This document shows positions 12,000-23,076 of a stretch of DNA of 64,000 nucleotides, one piece after another. The stretch comes from Bagarius yarrelli (taxonomy: Eukaryota; Chordata; Actinopteri; Siluriformes; Sisoridae), in NCBI GenBank assembly GCA_005784505.1, contig VCAZ01000054.1:1398501-1462500 (forward strand), given 5' to 3'. The number at the start of each line of letters is the position of its first letter. Within the stretch, counting starts at the first letter, position 1. The position numbers and the translations under genes were made by a program. A model generated the notes under the pieces. It did no database searches. It had not been told where the DNA came from and saw nothing but the letters and a program-made list of their open reading frames with translations.

Positions 12000-13880
12000 A
12001 ATTTAATTCAATAATTTTTTATTTGTAAAGTGCATTTAACAATAGACATTTTTCCAAAGCAGCTTTATACAGTAAGCAGTGACAATGAGTTTGTCCCTAA
12101 TGAGCAAGCCTGTGGCGACTGTGGCAGAAAAAAATTCTCTGAGATAGTAGGACGAAACCTTGAGAGGAACTAGACTCAGTATGGAACCCATCCACATTTG
12201 TGTGACACGTTTTTGTTAATTACAGCATATTGTAATGGTAATCAAATGAATGTAAACTGTAGCCTTTGGTCAGTAGATCAGTAGTAGTATTTTATAATCA
12301 ATACGATATTTGAATATTTTAGGGGTGATGTGGACATATTTTCCAGATCTAGTAAGAACTCTTTCTGCTGCATTCTGGACTAACTGGAGCTTATTTATAC
12401 CCTTACTAGAAAACCCAGACAGTAGACCATTACAGTAGTCTAATCAATAAGTAACAAAGGCATAAACTAACATTTCTGCATCCTGTAATAACATTATGAT
12501 TCTTGAAAAACTGAATTTTGGCAATATTTCTAAGGTAAAATAAAGCTATCCTGTTAATGTTATTTACATGCGCCTTAAAAAAAAAGACTAGCGTCAACAA
12601 TCACACCAAGGTCTTTGACTGCTATACACGCTGAGACAGGAAAAATATCTAACAATGCTACATAATCCAAACCTTGAATTTAGATACTTCGTAGCCTAGT
12701 CAAGCTTTGCATGGTCAGACAAAGAACTGATTAATGTTGTTAACTCCGGAAGATTATTAATTATTAATTAAGATTGCTGCAGTAGTTGACGGGATGTATG
12801 TTTAACAGGGTAATGTGGCGAGGTATTTACACTATGACTGAGGCAGATTTTAAAGGAGATACGGTTATGATCTGAAATAGCTCCAGACTGTTGCATTATG
12901 ACTATATTTTTGATATCTAAACCAAATGTTAATAACAATATTAATATTAAATCATAAATGGGTTTTATAAGACTTAATTCCTACGGAATCTAGAATGGAC
13001 ACAACTGCTGTTCTGAGAGAGTTTTCCTGATTATCAAAATATATATCAAGGTCACCAACAATTAATGCTTTGTCTAAGGAAGTAGCTAGATTTGTAATAT
13101 CTGCAATGTAGGAGTAGGGACATGGAGGTCTATAAATAATAACTAATGAAATTAACTGACTAGACTTGCTTTTAAACTGTTGATATAAAGAACTTTAAAT
13201 GTATTACATTTGTGTTTTGTTGTTTGTGTGATGCTCAGATTATTATTATTATAAATAGCTGTGACGCCACCCCCTCTGCATTTATTAATGCTATACATTC
13301 ATTACAACCTGTAATGTCAAACACATTACATTAAACTCCTGATCTGTAATAATTCAATTTATAATTATTGCTTTTGAGATCAGTGATTTAATATTTTACA
13401 GATATATCTTTAGATCAGAGGTTTTCTGAGAATTTCTATATTTTGGTTTTGGTTTTGTTCGGGTGACAGACATAGTCTTAATATGGTGAACAACAGTTGA
13501 CAACAGTTGAGTGAGTGACAACAGTTGATTTAGCCTGTTTGTCTGCTTCCTGGCCTTGACTTTGGATTGTTACTGTTTAACTAGTCCTGTTCTAAATGAA
13601 AGCAGCCCCTTCCCGAGTGGGATGGATACCATTCCGCCCTAAGAGGCCAATCTTGCCCTCAAAATTGCTTCAGTTGTCTATAAAGCGCACCAATCCGACA
13701 TCCAGCAACCATAACCTGCTTTAAGCTACATTGTCACGCAGCCTTGGGCTTGGCATATTACTGCATCGGAAATTGCCTTTGCTAACTTACACACCTTTAA
13801 ACTCTAAGCTAGGCGCCCTGAATCCCTGTATACACCTAACCTGTGCTGTTGATGCTCCTAAAGGCCCAGCTTATTTTCTT
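12000..13880 (-). mobile_element. L2/CR1-type LINE, heavily decayed, antisense
   Basis: The - strand 3' end is at about 12000-12190. It carries degraded forms of the tail words seen at 10650-10860 (GCAGCTTTATACAG, CCTTGAGAGGAACTAGACTC reversed). Further in, 12340-12480 matches the reverse complement of the RT C-terminal block (residues around 'KLQLVQNAAA'). 12830-13860 resembles the upstream endonuclease and linker part, with much of the RT apparently deleted. Stops and frameshifts are frequent. The right boundary is approximate. Confidence 0.65.
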
Positions 13881-14017
13881 CTATAACCAGAGCTCTTTCA
13901 TGAACTATGAATATCAAAAGAAAAAATGGCCAAAAAATATCTTTAAAAAATAAATGGCAGTTTTTCACATTAAATAGATCTGTGCACAATAATCAGATTA
14001 TATGAATGTTTTTAGAG

Positions 14018-14215
14018 AAATAGTAGTGCAGTGCTTAAGGTGTTGAATTGCTAACTGGAAGGTCAAGGTTTTATTCTCATCACCACCACCAAACTCCCAA
14101 TACTGGGCCCCTGAGCAAGGCTCCTAACCCCGAACTGTTTAGTTGTATAAAAGAGATATATTAAAGTTGCCCTGGATAAGTGTGTCTACCATATGCTGTA
14201 ATGTAAATGTTAAGT
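14018..14215 (+). mobile_element. tRNA-derived SINE
   Basis: A tRNA-like head ('GTAGTGCAGTGCTTAAGGTG', then 'GGTCAAGGTTTTATTCTC' as a degenerate B box) is followed by 'GGGCCCCTGAGCAAGGCTCC' and a tail 'GCCCTGGATAAGTGTGTCTA' ending in ATGTAAATGTTAAG. This is a common layout of fish SINEs with a 'gcccctgagcaaggc' body. Confidence 0.7.
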
Positions 14216-14282
14216 AAAAAATAGAAAAGATCAGAAGTATATTTTATGATTGATTTTAGAAAGTATTATTGAAAACTATGAA

Positions 14283-15215
14283 ATTTAAACACACTCACCA
14301 TAATCACACACACCATAATCACACACACTATATTGTCTCTTCTGTTTGTTTATATCATGTCATGTTTTTAAGTTTATTTTGTTCATGTTTTCGTCTTTTC
14401 ATTACTTCCTGTCTTGTTCTGTCTTGTTACTCATGTGCTCCTTGTCATGTGGCCCCCTTGTCTATGTGTGTCCCTGTAACTCTGTCTTGAATGTTTGTAT
14501 GTCAAGCTATGCCAAATCAAGTTATTATAGTCAAGTTCATGTTTATTGTCTGGTCAAGTGTTTATGTTAACGCTAGTGCTAAGCTAAGCTATACTAGTTA
14601 GGTCAAGTTAAGTCTAGATTAGTTTATGTTTAATGTTTTGCTGCACATATAAACTGCATCTTTGGGTACGAGTGTGTAATCGGCATGAAAATAGCCTTGA
14701 TGCTGGAATAGCATTAAAAAATAAATTAATTAATAAACTTAATATAATTACACACACTACAATCACACACTCACTATAATCACACCCCCATTACAATCAC
14801 ACACACTTTCTTCAATTACACACTCGTTACAATTACATACTCACTATTATGACACACACACTATAATTGCACACACACACACACACAAACACACACTCAT
14901 TATAATCATACACTATAATCAGACACTCATTACAATCACACACACTATAATTACTCACACTATTATTACACATTTACTATAACCACACAAAGACACACTA
15001 TAATCACACACACACACTTTCTACAGTCACACAGTTATTACAATCTCACACAAACTATAACTACTATAATGGTGACTAAAATCGTACACTGCCTACAGTC
15101 ACACACTCAGAACACACACACACCATAATCACACATCCCCTACAGTCACACACTTTTTTCAATAACACACACTCTATAATCTCACACTCTTTAATCATAT
15201 ACACACACACCATAA
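14283..15215. repeat. CACACACTATAATCA minisatellite
   Basis: Degenerate tandem array of ACACACTATAATCAC units, the reverse complement of the motif at 3060-3492 and 5586-5830. A non-repetitive segment interrupts it at about 14330-14740 ('CATGTCATGTTTTTAAGTTT' onwards). The related short flank at 11960-12000 suggests that the LINE and SINE between 12000 and 14215 inserted at the array edge. Confidence 0.75.
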
Positions 15216-15894
15216 TCATAAGTGTGGTTAAGATGTTACATAAGATCAAGGTTGAAGTTTCACGACTCACTCTGGTATTTACTGATATGATACATGCAAT
15301 AACACAGAGGATCTGTGGACATTCACACACACACACACAACACAACACTATAGTGTCCACCCATTATGTTTCATCATCAAACGTCTGGCTGAACAAACTG
15401 TGAAGAAAAAGAAATGACATTACGATCTTCTTGGATTTCATCCATCCTGATCTCCACCCAGCTCATGGGATCGAGGAGCTCCATCGAACTGCAGCATTGA
15501 TGTTACTCTCTATAAAATGTGTAACAGGCTTTTTTTTTTTAAATTAGATTTTTTAAAATTAGATTCGTTTATATATATAAAATTTAAAACAAGTCCATTT
15601 ACAGTGGAGAACAAAAGCTAATTCAGTGAAGCACAAGTGGATGAATAAGAAAAGGAAGCAGAAAAAATTTTAAGAGCTTAACAGAGATGTCAGTTTGTGT
15701 GTAAACAATTTTATCTGAATTGGTGAAGGAGAATTTCATGTGTGTTCTTCGAAAAGCTCTAGCTGAGGCCCAGATGATGCGTTGGCATGTTTATTGGAAG
15801 AAAAGGTCACAGACCTCAGTAAAAGTAGTGGACATTGTGTACACTCTGTGTAGAGACAAGATTTTTGACTGATTCCAAGGACGAAGAGTAAAGA

Positions 15895-15897
<3 letters not shown>
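15216..15897. other. No gene seen
   Basis: Mixed unique-looking sequence with a poly-T/A patch near 15530-15560. No exon-like open frame with plausible splice sites was recognised. Confidence 0.6.

Positions 15898-15975
<78 letters not shown>
15896..15975. repeat. (GT)n microsatellite
   Basis: About 80 bp of uninterrupted GT, followed by TAATAAAAACAGG. One of the longest pure dinucleotide tracts in the window. Confidence 0.95.
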
Positions 15976-15979
<4 letters not shown>

Positions 15980-16079
15980 AAAACAGGACAGAATAAAGAA
16001 CGGAAGCAGAAAGAGGGGGTTTTTTTGTTCTTACGTTTCAGTAAATATTGTATATAAATTCATCGCAAACAAAGAGGAG

Positions 16080-16770
16080 GCCATCATCATCATCACCATC
16101 ATCATCGTTACTGTCATCATCATTGCTGTCATCATCACTAACTACACCATTGCTATCATCATTATCACCATAATTATCAACACCATAATCAAAATCATCA
16201 TTATCCTCATTATTACTGTCATCATCAACTGTCATCAATATCATCATTAATATTATCATCATTACTATGATTATTACCACCACCAACATTATCACCATCG
16301 TCATAATTATTATCACTTTGTCCTTACCATCATCAATATTATCATCATCATTACTATAATTATAATTATAATTATCTTAATCATCATGATTATAGTATGA
16401 TTATAATGATGATGGTGAAGGTGATGTTGGAGATGATGACAGTAATGATGATGATGATGGTGATGCTGATGCTGATAATGCTGATGACAAGGATAGGGAT
16501 GATGATGGTGATAGTAATGATGATGATAGTGATGATAATAGAAATGATGATGATGAGGATAAGGATGATGATATGGATGGTGATAATGATGATGATGCTG
16601 ATGATAATAGTAATGACAATAATGATGATGATGATGATGATGACGATGATGATTGTGCTGATGATTGTAATAATAATGATGATGTTGATAATGATAGTTA
16701 TGATGGTGATGATAATAGTAATGTTGATTTTGTTGATTATGATGATGATGATGATGATGATGATGATATA
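16080..16770. repeat. (ATC)n / (GAT)n trinucleotide tract with strand switch (large imperfect inverted repeat)
   Basis: 16080-16330 is dominated by ATC, ATT and ACC triplets on the + strand and 16394-16770 by GAT, GATG and AATGAT triplets, the reverse complement. The switch point is near 16375-16395, around 'TTAATCATCATGATTATA'. The arms could pair over about 250-300 bp. Poly-His, poly-Met and poly-Asp frames are artefacts of the triplets. Confidence 0.9.
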
Positions 16771-16802
16771 TTGAAAATATTTCTTGACAGCGATTGTGCA
16801 CT

Positions 16803-18994
16803 ATAAATTAAAGCAAAAAAGCAGAGAGAAATGAGAGAGCAGTTTTGAAGCATCACTCAGCAATTGTGTGCGTGTATGTATGTATGTGTGTGAGAAGGGG
16901 GGTAGAGAGAATAAAAGTATAGGCCATGCCCCTGTCTGAGTCTGATTGCTTCTGACGTCCCTTATCCATTTATAGATAACGGTGTGTCATCCAGATTCAG
17001 AAAACCCATCAACACACGCACAAACACACACACTATCAACAACAAGACTAAACAAGAATTAATATCTGTAAACCCTGCAACAGAGTGTGAGCAGCAGATT
17101 GTGTAGTGTGGTATGGGTTTAAGTTGTGAAAAAGTTAGTGTGTGTTTTTGGTGAAAGTTCGTTATAAATCTAAAAACAACAGAAAGATTGAGAGCCTTTC
17201 TCAGGGGCCCAACCAGGGTGGCTTGGCCTTAACTATTTAAATTATCACTGCAGCCCAGCCCCACATTGCCCCTCACTCACTTTCGTGAGTGATAAGCAAA
17301 ACCCCTCAAAGTCAGGGTTAGAAAATATGCCCCACACACACACACACACCAAAACATAACAAATACACAAACACTTGCTTAATCTTTACATTAGCCGTAT
17401 GGCTCCAGGCAAAGTAAACACTTTTAAGACTTTGAACCATAGTAAAATACTAATCTGCCTCTGATGGCCTTGTTAAAGGTGTGTGTGTGTGTGTTTGTGT
17501 GTCTGTGTGGTGTGACCCCTGCACTGGACATGAAGTAAATCAGTTTATCAGTAAATCAATTAATCTTCTTATCAATAAATTAGTGAATCGGTTTATGAGT
17601 GAGTCAGTGAATCATTGAGTCAGTACTCCTGACTCATCGCTGGGATTATTTATCAAACTGGTGTTATATAAGAGCTCAGTGCTGCTGATTTGGAGGTTTT
17701 GCAGGACAGAGTGTGTTTCCACTGGCAGTCATCATCACTTATTCCAAAACTGCTTTAAAGTAGCAGAGGGAATTTTTGTGACATTATACTGAGAAAAGAA
17801 ACTGTGACTATAATACACAAATGTGTGTGGCATCCAAGCAGAGGGAATGGGCTTGTATGTGCGTTAGATGTTTTGATGTTGTGTGTGTGTGTATGCATGT
17901 TTGTGGGGAGAGAAAGGTGTTGGGGGTGTCTTATGCAGCACATTAATGTTTCTCTTTAATTACAACTAATGAATGTGTTAGGAGTCGAAGTGCTGAGTGT
18001 GATATTGAACTCATCCTCCTGTTTCCCGACACACACACCTCGTCTCATTATTCTGTGTGTGTGTGTTCAAAATCCACAATCACCAAACATGCAACCAGCC
18101 TAAATAGTCTGCAGCGAATCTGTCTAATAAAAACACTTTACACGAATCATTTTTAATCGCTTTCTGTCCTGACTAACACACACACAGACACACACACACA
18201 CACAAAGACACACACACTGTGCTGTTTCTTCCCTACACAGTTCTTTCTGAGGTCATGTTTAGAATACAGCTCTTAAAGGGAATTATCCTTGTCTCATGGA
18301 AACACTAAGACAAAACACACACACATACACCAAAGCCAAGGTGAATGATAGAGGCTGGTGGAGGGGGTGATTGTCTTATCGACTGTCTCGAGGTCTGCAG
18401 CTTTGTAATTCTGGGTGTAATTGATGCTAATGCAGGTTTTACTGCACACTTAGGCATGTTTCACAGCAGCACATGTTACATGCCTGCTGAAGGGAAAGTG
18501 TGTGTGTGGTGTGTACTAGCGAGGTCATGTGGTTTCTGGGAGATTTACGTGTGTATAATGACGGGTTGTCTAGACTTTAAATGGAGGTAGTGACATTTTC
18601 CAGAGAATCATATTATCCTGAATCATTTAATGCTGAATCATTTCATCCTGAATCAGCGACTCATCTTCTGTTAAATCTATTTTAACATAAAGCCATTAAG
18701 ACTGTTTTAAACTTTACAATCACAAACGTAATAAACAAGAACATTAAACACTGAGCAGGAGCGGTGTGTGTGTGTGTGTGTGCATGTTAATAAGTGTTAA
18801 TGTTAATGAGTAAATACCCTTTACTAGTCCTCGGATGTTGATTTCTACACAGATAATGACTATACATGCAAAGTATTATTATTATTATTATTATATTATG
18901 TTTTGGTGAATGTACTAAATTATTTTAGACGGAATGTGGAATACAATTAGGAATAATAAAGTTTTTAGTTGATTATTATATCAATAATTTATTG
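16803..18994. other. No gene seen; scattered microsatellites and a SINE remnant
   Basis: Short (CA)n or (GT)n runs at about 17332-17349, 17479-17493, 18177-18215 and 18766-18782. 17190-17330 holds an antisense SINE remnant (reverse complement of a 'gggcccctgag' body next to a tRNA-like 'TTAAATAGTTAAGGCCAAG'). Nothing else recognised. Confidence 0.6.
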
Positions 18995-19645
18995 ATAAAT
19001 GTTCGTTATAGAGGATTAATGAATGTTCGTTATAGACGCCACTATAGAGGATCAATGAATGTTCGTTATAGAGGATTAATAACCGTTTGTTATAGAGGAT
19101 TCATGAATGTTCGTTATAGAGGATTCATAAATGTTCGTTATAGACGCCACTATAGGGGATCAATTAATGTTCGTTATAGACGCCGCTATGGAGGATCAAT
19201 GAATGTTCGTTATAGAGGATTAATGAATCTTAGCTATAGAGGATTAATGTTCGCTAGAGAGGATTAATTAATGTTCGTCATAGATGCCACTATAGAGAAT
19301 TAATGAATGTTCGTTATAGATGCCACTATAGAGAATTAATGAATGTTCGTTATAGATGCCACTATAGAGGATCAATTAATGTTCGTTATAGACGCCGCTA
19401 TAGAGGATCAATGAATGTTCGTTATAGACGCCGCTATGGAGGATCAATAAATGTTCGTTATAGACGCCGCTATAGAGGATCAATGAATGTTCGTTATAGA
19501 CGCCGCTATAGAGGATCAATTAATGTTTGTTATAGGGGATCAATGAATGTACGCTAGAGAGGATTAATTAATGTTCGTCATAGATGCCACTATAGAGAAT
19601 TAATGAATGTTCGTTATAGACGCCGCTATAAGGGATTAATGAATG
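18995..19645. repeat. 36-bp minisatellite upstream of vegfa
   Basis: Tandem units of 36 bp (for example starts at 19381 and 19417) built from 'GTTCGTTATAGACGCCGCTA' followed by 'TAGAGGATCAATGAAT', intermixed with shorter copies lacking the GACGCC block. Each unit contains a near-palindrome, TATAG-ACGCCG-CTATA. Because 36 is a multiple of three the array stays open as a repetitive 'NVRYRRRYRGS' frame. I read this as a by-product and not a protein. Confidence 0.9.
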
Positions 19646-20046
19646 TTCATGTCATCAGTCGCTTCTCCTTCTGGTTTCTGTCGATTCCTTGTTAATGTCC
19701 CGAACACGTCACAGACTTTCAGGATTCCGCGGTTTGGGACGCCTTTGTTCAATCTGGTAGGCTGTTCAAATGAGGTTGATTCAGTCCGTACGACATGACG
19801 TCAGCACGCAAGATTTTACGACCAATGAGATCGCGGCGCGATTCTCTCAAGAGCCAGCGTCGTCGGTACACCGCCAGCGGAGCGCGAGAGGAACAACGGA
19901 GTCCGCACGTACTCATTCATAGACATTGCGCGTGCACACACACACACTGCACGGGTAGAATCAATCTCTCTCTCTCACACACACACACACGCGCGCGGAG
20001 ACGAGAGAGAAAAACGGAAGCAGCTCTGAGGTGCGGCTTTTACTGG

Positions 20047-20067
20047 ATGGAGAAGCTGTCGTTGTGA
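20047..20067 (+). promoter_or_regulatory. Possible upstream ORF 1 in vegfa leader
   Basis: A seven-codon ATG-to-TGA frame (MEKLSL). It is relevant only if transcription starts upstream of about 20040. Confidence 0.3.
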
Positions 20068-20298
20068 TCGGCTCTAATTCGTGTGTAGTAGAACCAGAGC
20101 GGAAATTGTACCTGGAGCTCGAGGAAACTTTTCCTCCAGACTTTTTAAATAAATCTTCTAAGAATTTTTTGTTTGTTAATTTTCTGCTTGGAACCGGCGT
20201 GGACTGTATAAATCCGAACCCGGATATTTTCACCGTGGATTTATAAAATAAAAAAATCTTTTTTAAATTTGCGCACAGAGGGACTGGGTCTCAGGTGT

Positions 20299-20375
20299 AT
20301 GTGTGGGAATATGGAGGTGTTACTATGACCCCGGACTTCAGCACTGTCACTACCGCCGCAGGTCACACACTTTAA
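20299..20375 (+). promoter_or_regulatory. Possible upstream ORFs 2 and 3, overlapping by ATGA
   Basis: An ATG at 20299 opens a nine-residue frame ending in TGA at 20326-20328. A second ATG at 20325 overlaps that stop (ATGA) and runs to TAA at 20373-20375 (16 residues). Both end before the vegfa ATG at 20468, so they could only modulate initiation. Mammalian VEGFA leaders also carry a uORF, so regulatory relevance is plausible but unproven. Confidence 0.4.
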
Positions 20376-20467
20376 CTTATTTATTCACCTGTTTGGTTTT
20401 TTTTTTTGGGGGGGGGTTTCTGTTCGAGAGCCACTGAACCCAGAGCCTTTCGTTAGGAAATTCAGCC

Positions 20468-23010
20468 ATGAACTTTGTGGTTTATTGGGTTCAGTTATTT
20501 CTGGTAGCGATGCTGAACGCCTCGGCTGGGAAGGTGAGTGTAATACACCGAATATTAGTTTATTTTATTAGTAGTTTAAACACACACACACACACACAGA
20601 TCAGTAGGCACACAACTAGGCTTATTATCACATAAACATAGCAGAGAGAGTGTGTGTGTGTGTTGTGTGTGTGTGTGTGGTAATAGAGCATAACGTAGTG
20701 TGGTAGAATGTTGAGTATTAGTGTATAGTGAGGTGTATATTTTATAGTGTATTAGTGTATAGTCTAGTATATGAATATATAGTGTAGTGTATTAATGTAT
20801 AGTGTACTGTATTAGTGTATAGTGTAGTGTATTAGTGTATTGTAATAATGTATAATATGTACTATACATAGTAGTAGTGTGTATAATATAGTGTATTAGT
20901 GTACAGTCTAGTGTTTATAGTGTAGTGTATTAGTGTACTGTAATAATGTATAATATGTACTATACATAGTAGTAGTGTGTATAATATGGTGTATTAGTGT
21001 ACAGTCTAGTGTTTATAGTGTAGTGTATTAGTGTACTGTAATAATGTATAATATGTACTATACATAGTAGTAGTGTGTATAATATAGTGTATTAGTGTAC
21101 AGTCTAGTGTTTATAGTGTAGTGTATTAGTGTACTGTAATAATGTATAATATGTACTATACATAGTAGTAGTGTGTATAATATGGTGTATTAGTGTACAG
21201 TCTAGTGTATTAGTGTATAGTCTAGTGTTTATAGTTAGTGTATTAGTTTATAGTGTATTGTAATAATGTATAATATGTACTATACATAGTAGTAGTGTGT
21301 ATAATATGGTGTATTAGTGTACAGTCTAGTGTATTAGTGTATAGTCTAGTGTTTATAGTGTAGTGTATTAGTTTATAGTGTATTGTAATAATGTATAATA
21401 TGTACTATACATAGTAGTAGTGTGTATAATATAGTGTATTAGTGTACAGTCTAGTGTATTAACATATAGTGTAGTGTGTTAATGTATAGTGCAGTGTAGT
21501 AGTGTATTGTGTGGTGTATTAACGTATAGTGTAGTGTATAAGTGTATGGTGTAGAGTATTAATGTATAGTGTAGTGGAATAATGTATAGTGTAGTGTTTT
21601 AGTGTATGGTGAAGTGTTTTAATGTATAGTGTAGTGTATCAGTGTATAGGCTACTGTATTAGTGTATAGTCTAGTGTTTATAGTGTAGTTTATTAGTTTA
21701 TAGGTTATTGTAATAATGTATAGTATGTACTATACATAGTAGTAGTGTGTATAATATAGTGTATTAGTGTACAGTTTAGTGTATTAACATATAGTGTAGT
21801 ACATTAATGTGTAGTGTATTAATGTATAGTGCAGTGTAGTACTGTACAGTGTAGTGTTTTAGTGAATGGTGAAGTATTTTATTGTATAGTGTAGGGTATT
21901 AGTGTATAGTGCAGTGTATAGTGTAGTGGAATAAAATATAGTGTAGTGTGTTAGTGTGTAGGCTAGTGTATTAACGTATAGTGTAGTGAAATAATGTATA
22001 GTATAGTGTATTAGTGTATGGTGTAGTGTGTTACTGTATAATATAGTGTATTAGTGTATAGTGTAGCGTATAAGTGTATGAGCTAGTGTATTAACATATA
22101 ATGTAGAATAATATATAGTATAGTGTGTGGTGTAGTGTGTTACTGTATAATATAGTGTATTAGTGTAGTGTATTAGTGTATGAGCTAGTGTATTATTGTA
22201 TAGTGTAGTAGAATAATATATAGTATAGTGTATGGTGTAGTGTGTTATGGTATAGTATGGTGTATTAGTGTATAGTGTAGTAAAATAATGCATGGTTTGG
22301 TGTATTACTGTATGGTGCAGTGTTTTATTGTATAGTGTACTGGAATAATGTATAGCGTAGTGTATTGTATGTGTAGAGTAGTGTATGGTGTAGTGTATTA
22401 ATGCATATTGTAGTGTATTAGTGTATAGTATGGTTAGTGTACTGTTTTATTGTACGATGTCATGTATTAATGTGTAATGTAGTTTATTAGTGTATAGTGT
22501 AGTGTATTAATGTTTATTGTAATATGTTAATGTATCGTTTAGTGCGCTAATGTATAGTGTAATGTATTAGTGTATGGTGTAGTGAAATAATGTCTGGTGT
22601 AGTGTATTAATGTCTAGTGTAGTGTATTATTGTATAGTGTAGTGTAATAAAGCATGGTGTAGTGTAATAATGTATAGTCTAGTGCATTAATTTATAGTCT
22701 AGTGTAATAATGTACGGTGTAGTATATTAATGTATAGTGTAGTGTATCAATGTCTGCTGTAATGTGTAGTTTAGTGTATTAATGCATAGTGTACTGTAAT
22801 AATGAATGGTGTAGTGTTTTAATGTGTAGTGTATTAATGTACAGTGTAGTGTAACGATGTATGGTTTAATGTTGTATAGTGTCGTTTATTAAACTAATTT
22901 TCCCCTGTGCAAACCGCTCCGAACGCACCGCGATATAGTTCGCAACTTCAATCTCAGATTACATCATACTGCCTTTAAAAATGAAAAGAAAATGCGCGAG
23001 AACCAATGTC

Positions 23011-23076
<66 letters not shown>

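Larger units (their letters stand above)
19690..20467 (+). promoter_or_regulatory. vegfa: Putative vegfa promoter and 5' leader
   Basis: This CpG-richer segment lies between the minisatellite and the vegfa start codon. Seen directly: a perfect CRE palindrome TGACGTCA at 19796-19803; a CCAAT box at 19822-19826; three hypoxia-type (A/G)CGTG cores, at 19705-19709 (- strand, followed by CACAG at 19710-19714), 19905-19911 (- strand, TACGTGC) and 19930-19934 (+ strand, GCGTG); and a TATAAAT at 20207-20213. HIF control through ACGTG sites is established for mammalian VEGFA; use of these copies is inferred. The transcription start is not determinable from sequence, and either a TATA-less start near 19950-20000 or a start near 20235 is possible. 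Three short upstream ORFs are listed separately. Confidence 0.5.

Noticed and set aside
16038..16806. Poly-His, poly-Met and poly-Asp frames on both strands
   Set aside because: Direct translations of (ATC)n/(GAT)n triplets, overlapping on opposite strands.
18992..19557. NVRYRRRYRGS repeat frames as an Arg-rich repeat protein
   Set aside because: A 36-bp minisatellite stays open because 36 is divisible by three. There is no splice, start or conservation evidence.
20031..20246. 71-codon frame in the vegfa leader as an N-terminal extension
   Set aside because: Begins at GTG, not ATG, and stops at 20244-20246, well before the vegfa start, with no resemblance to the long-VEGF extension.
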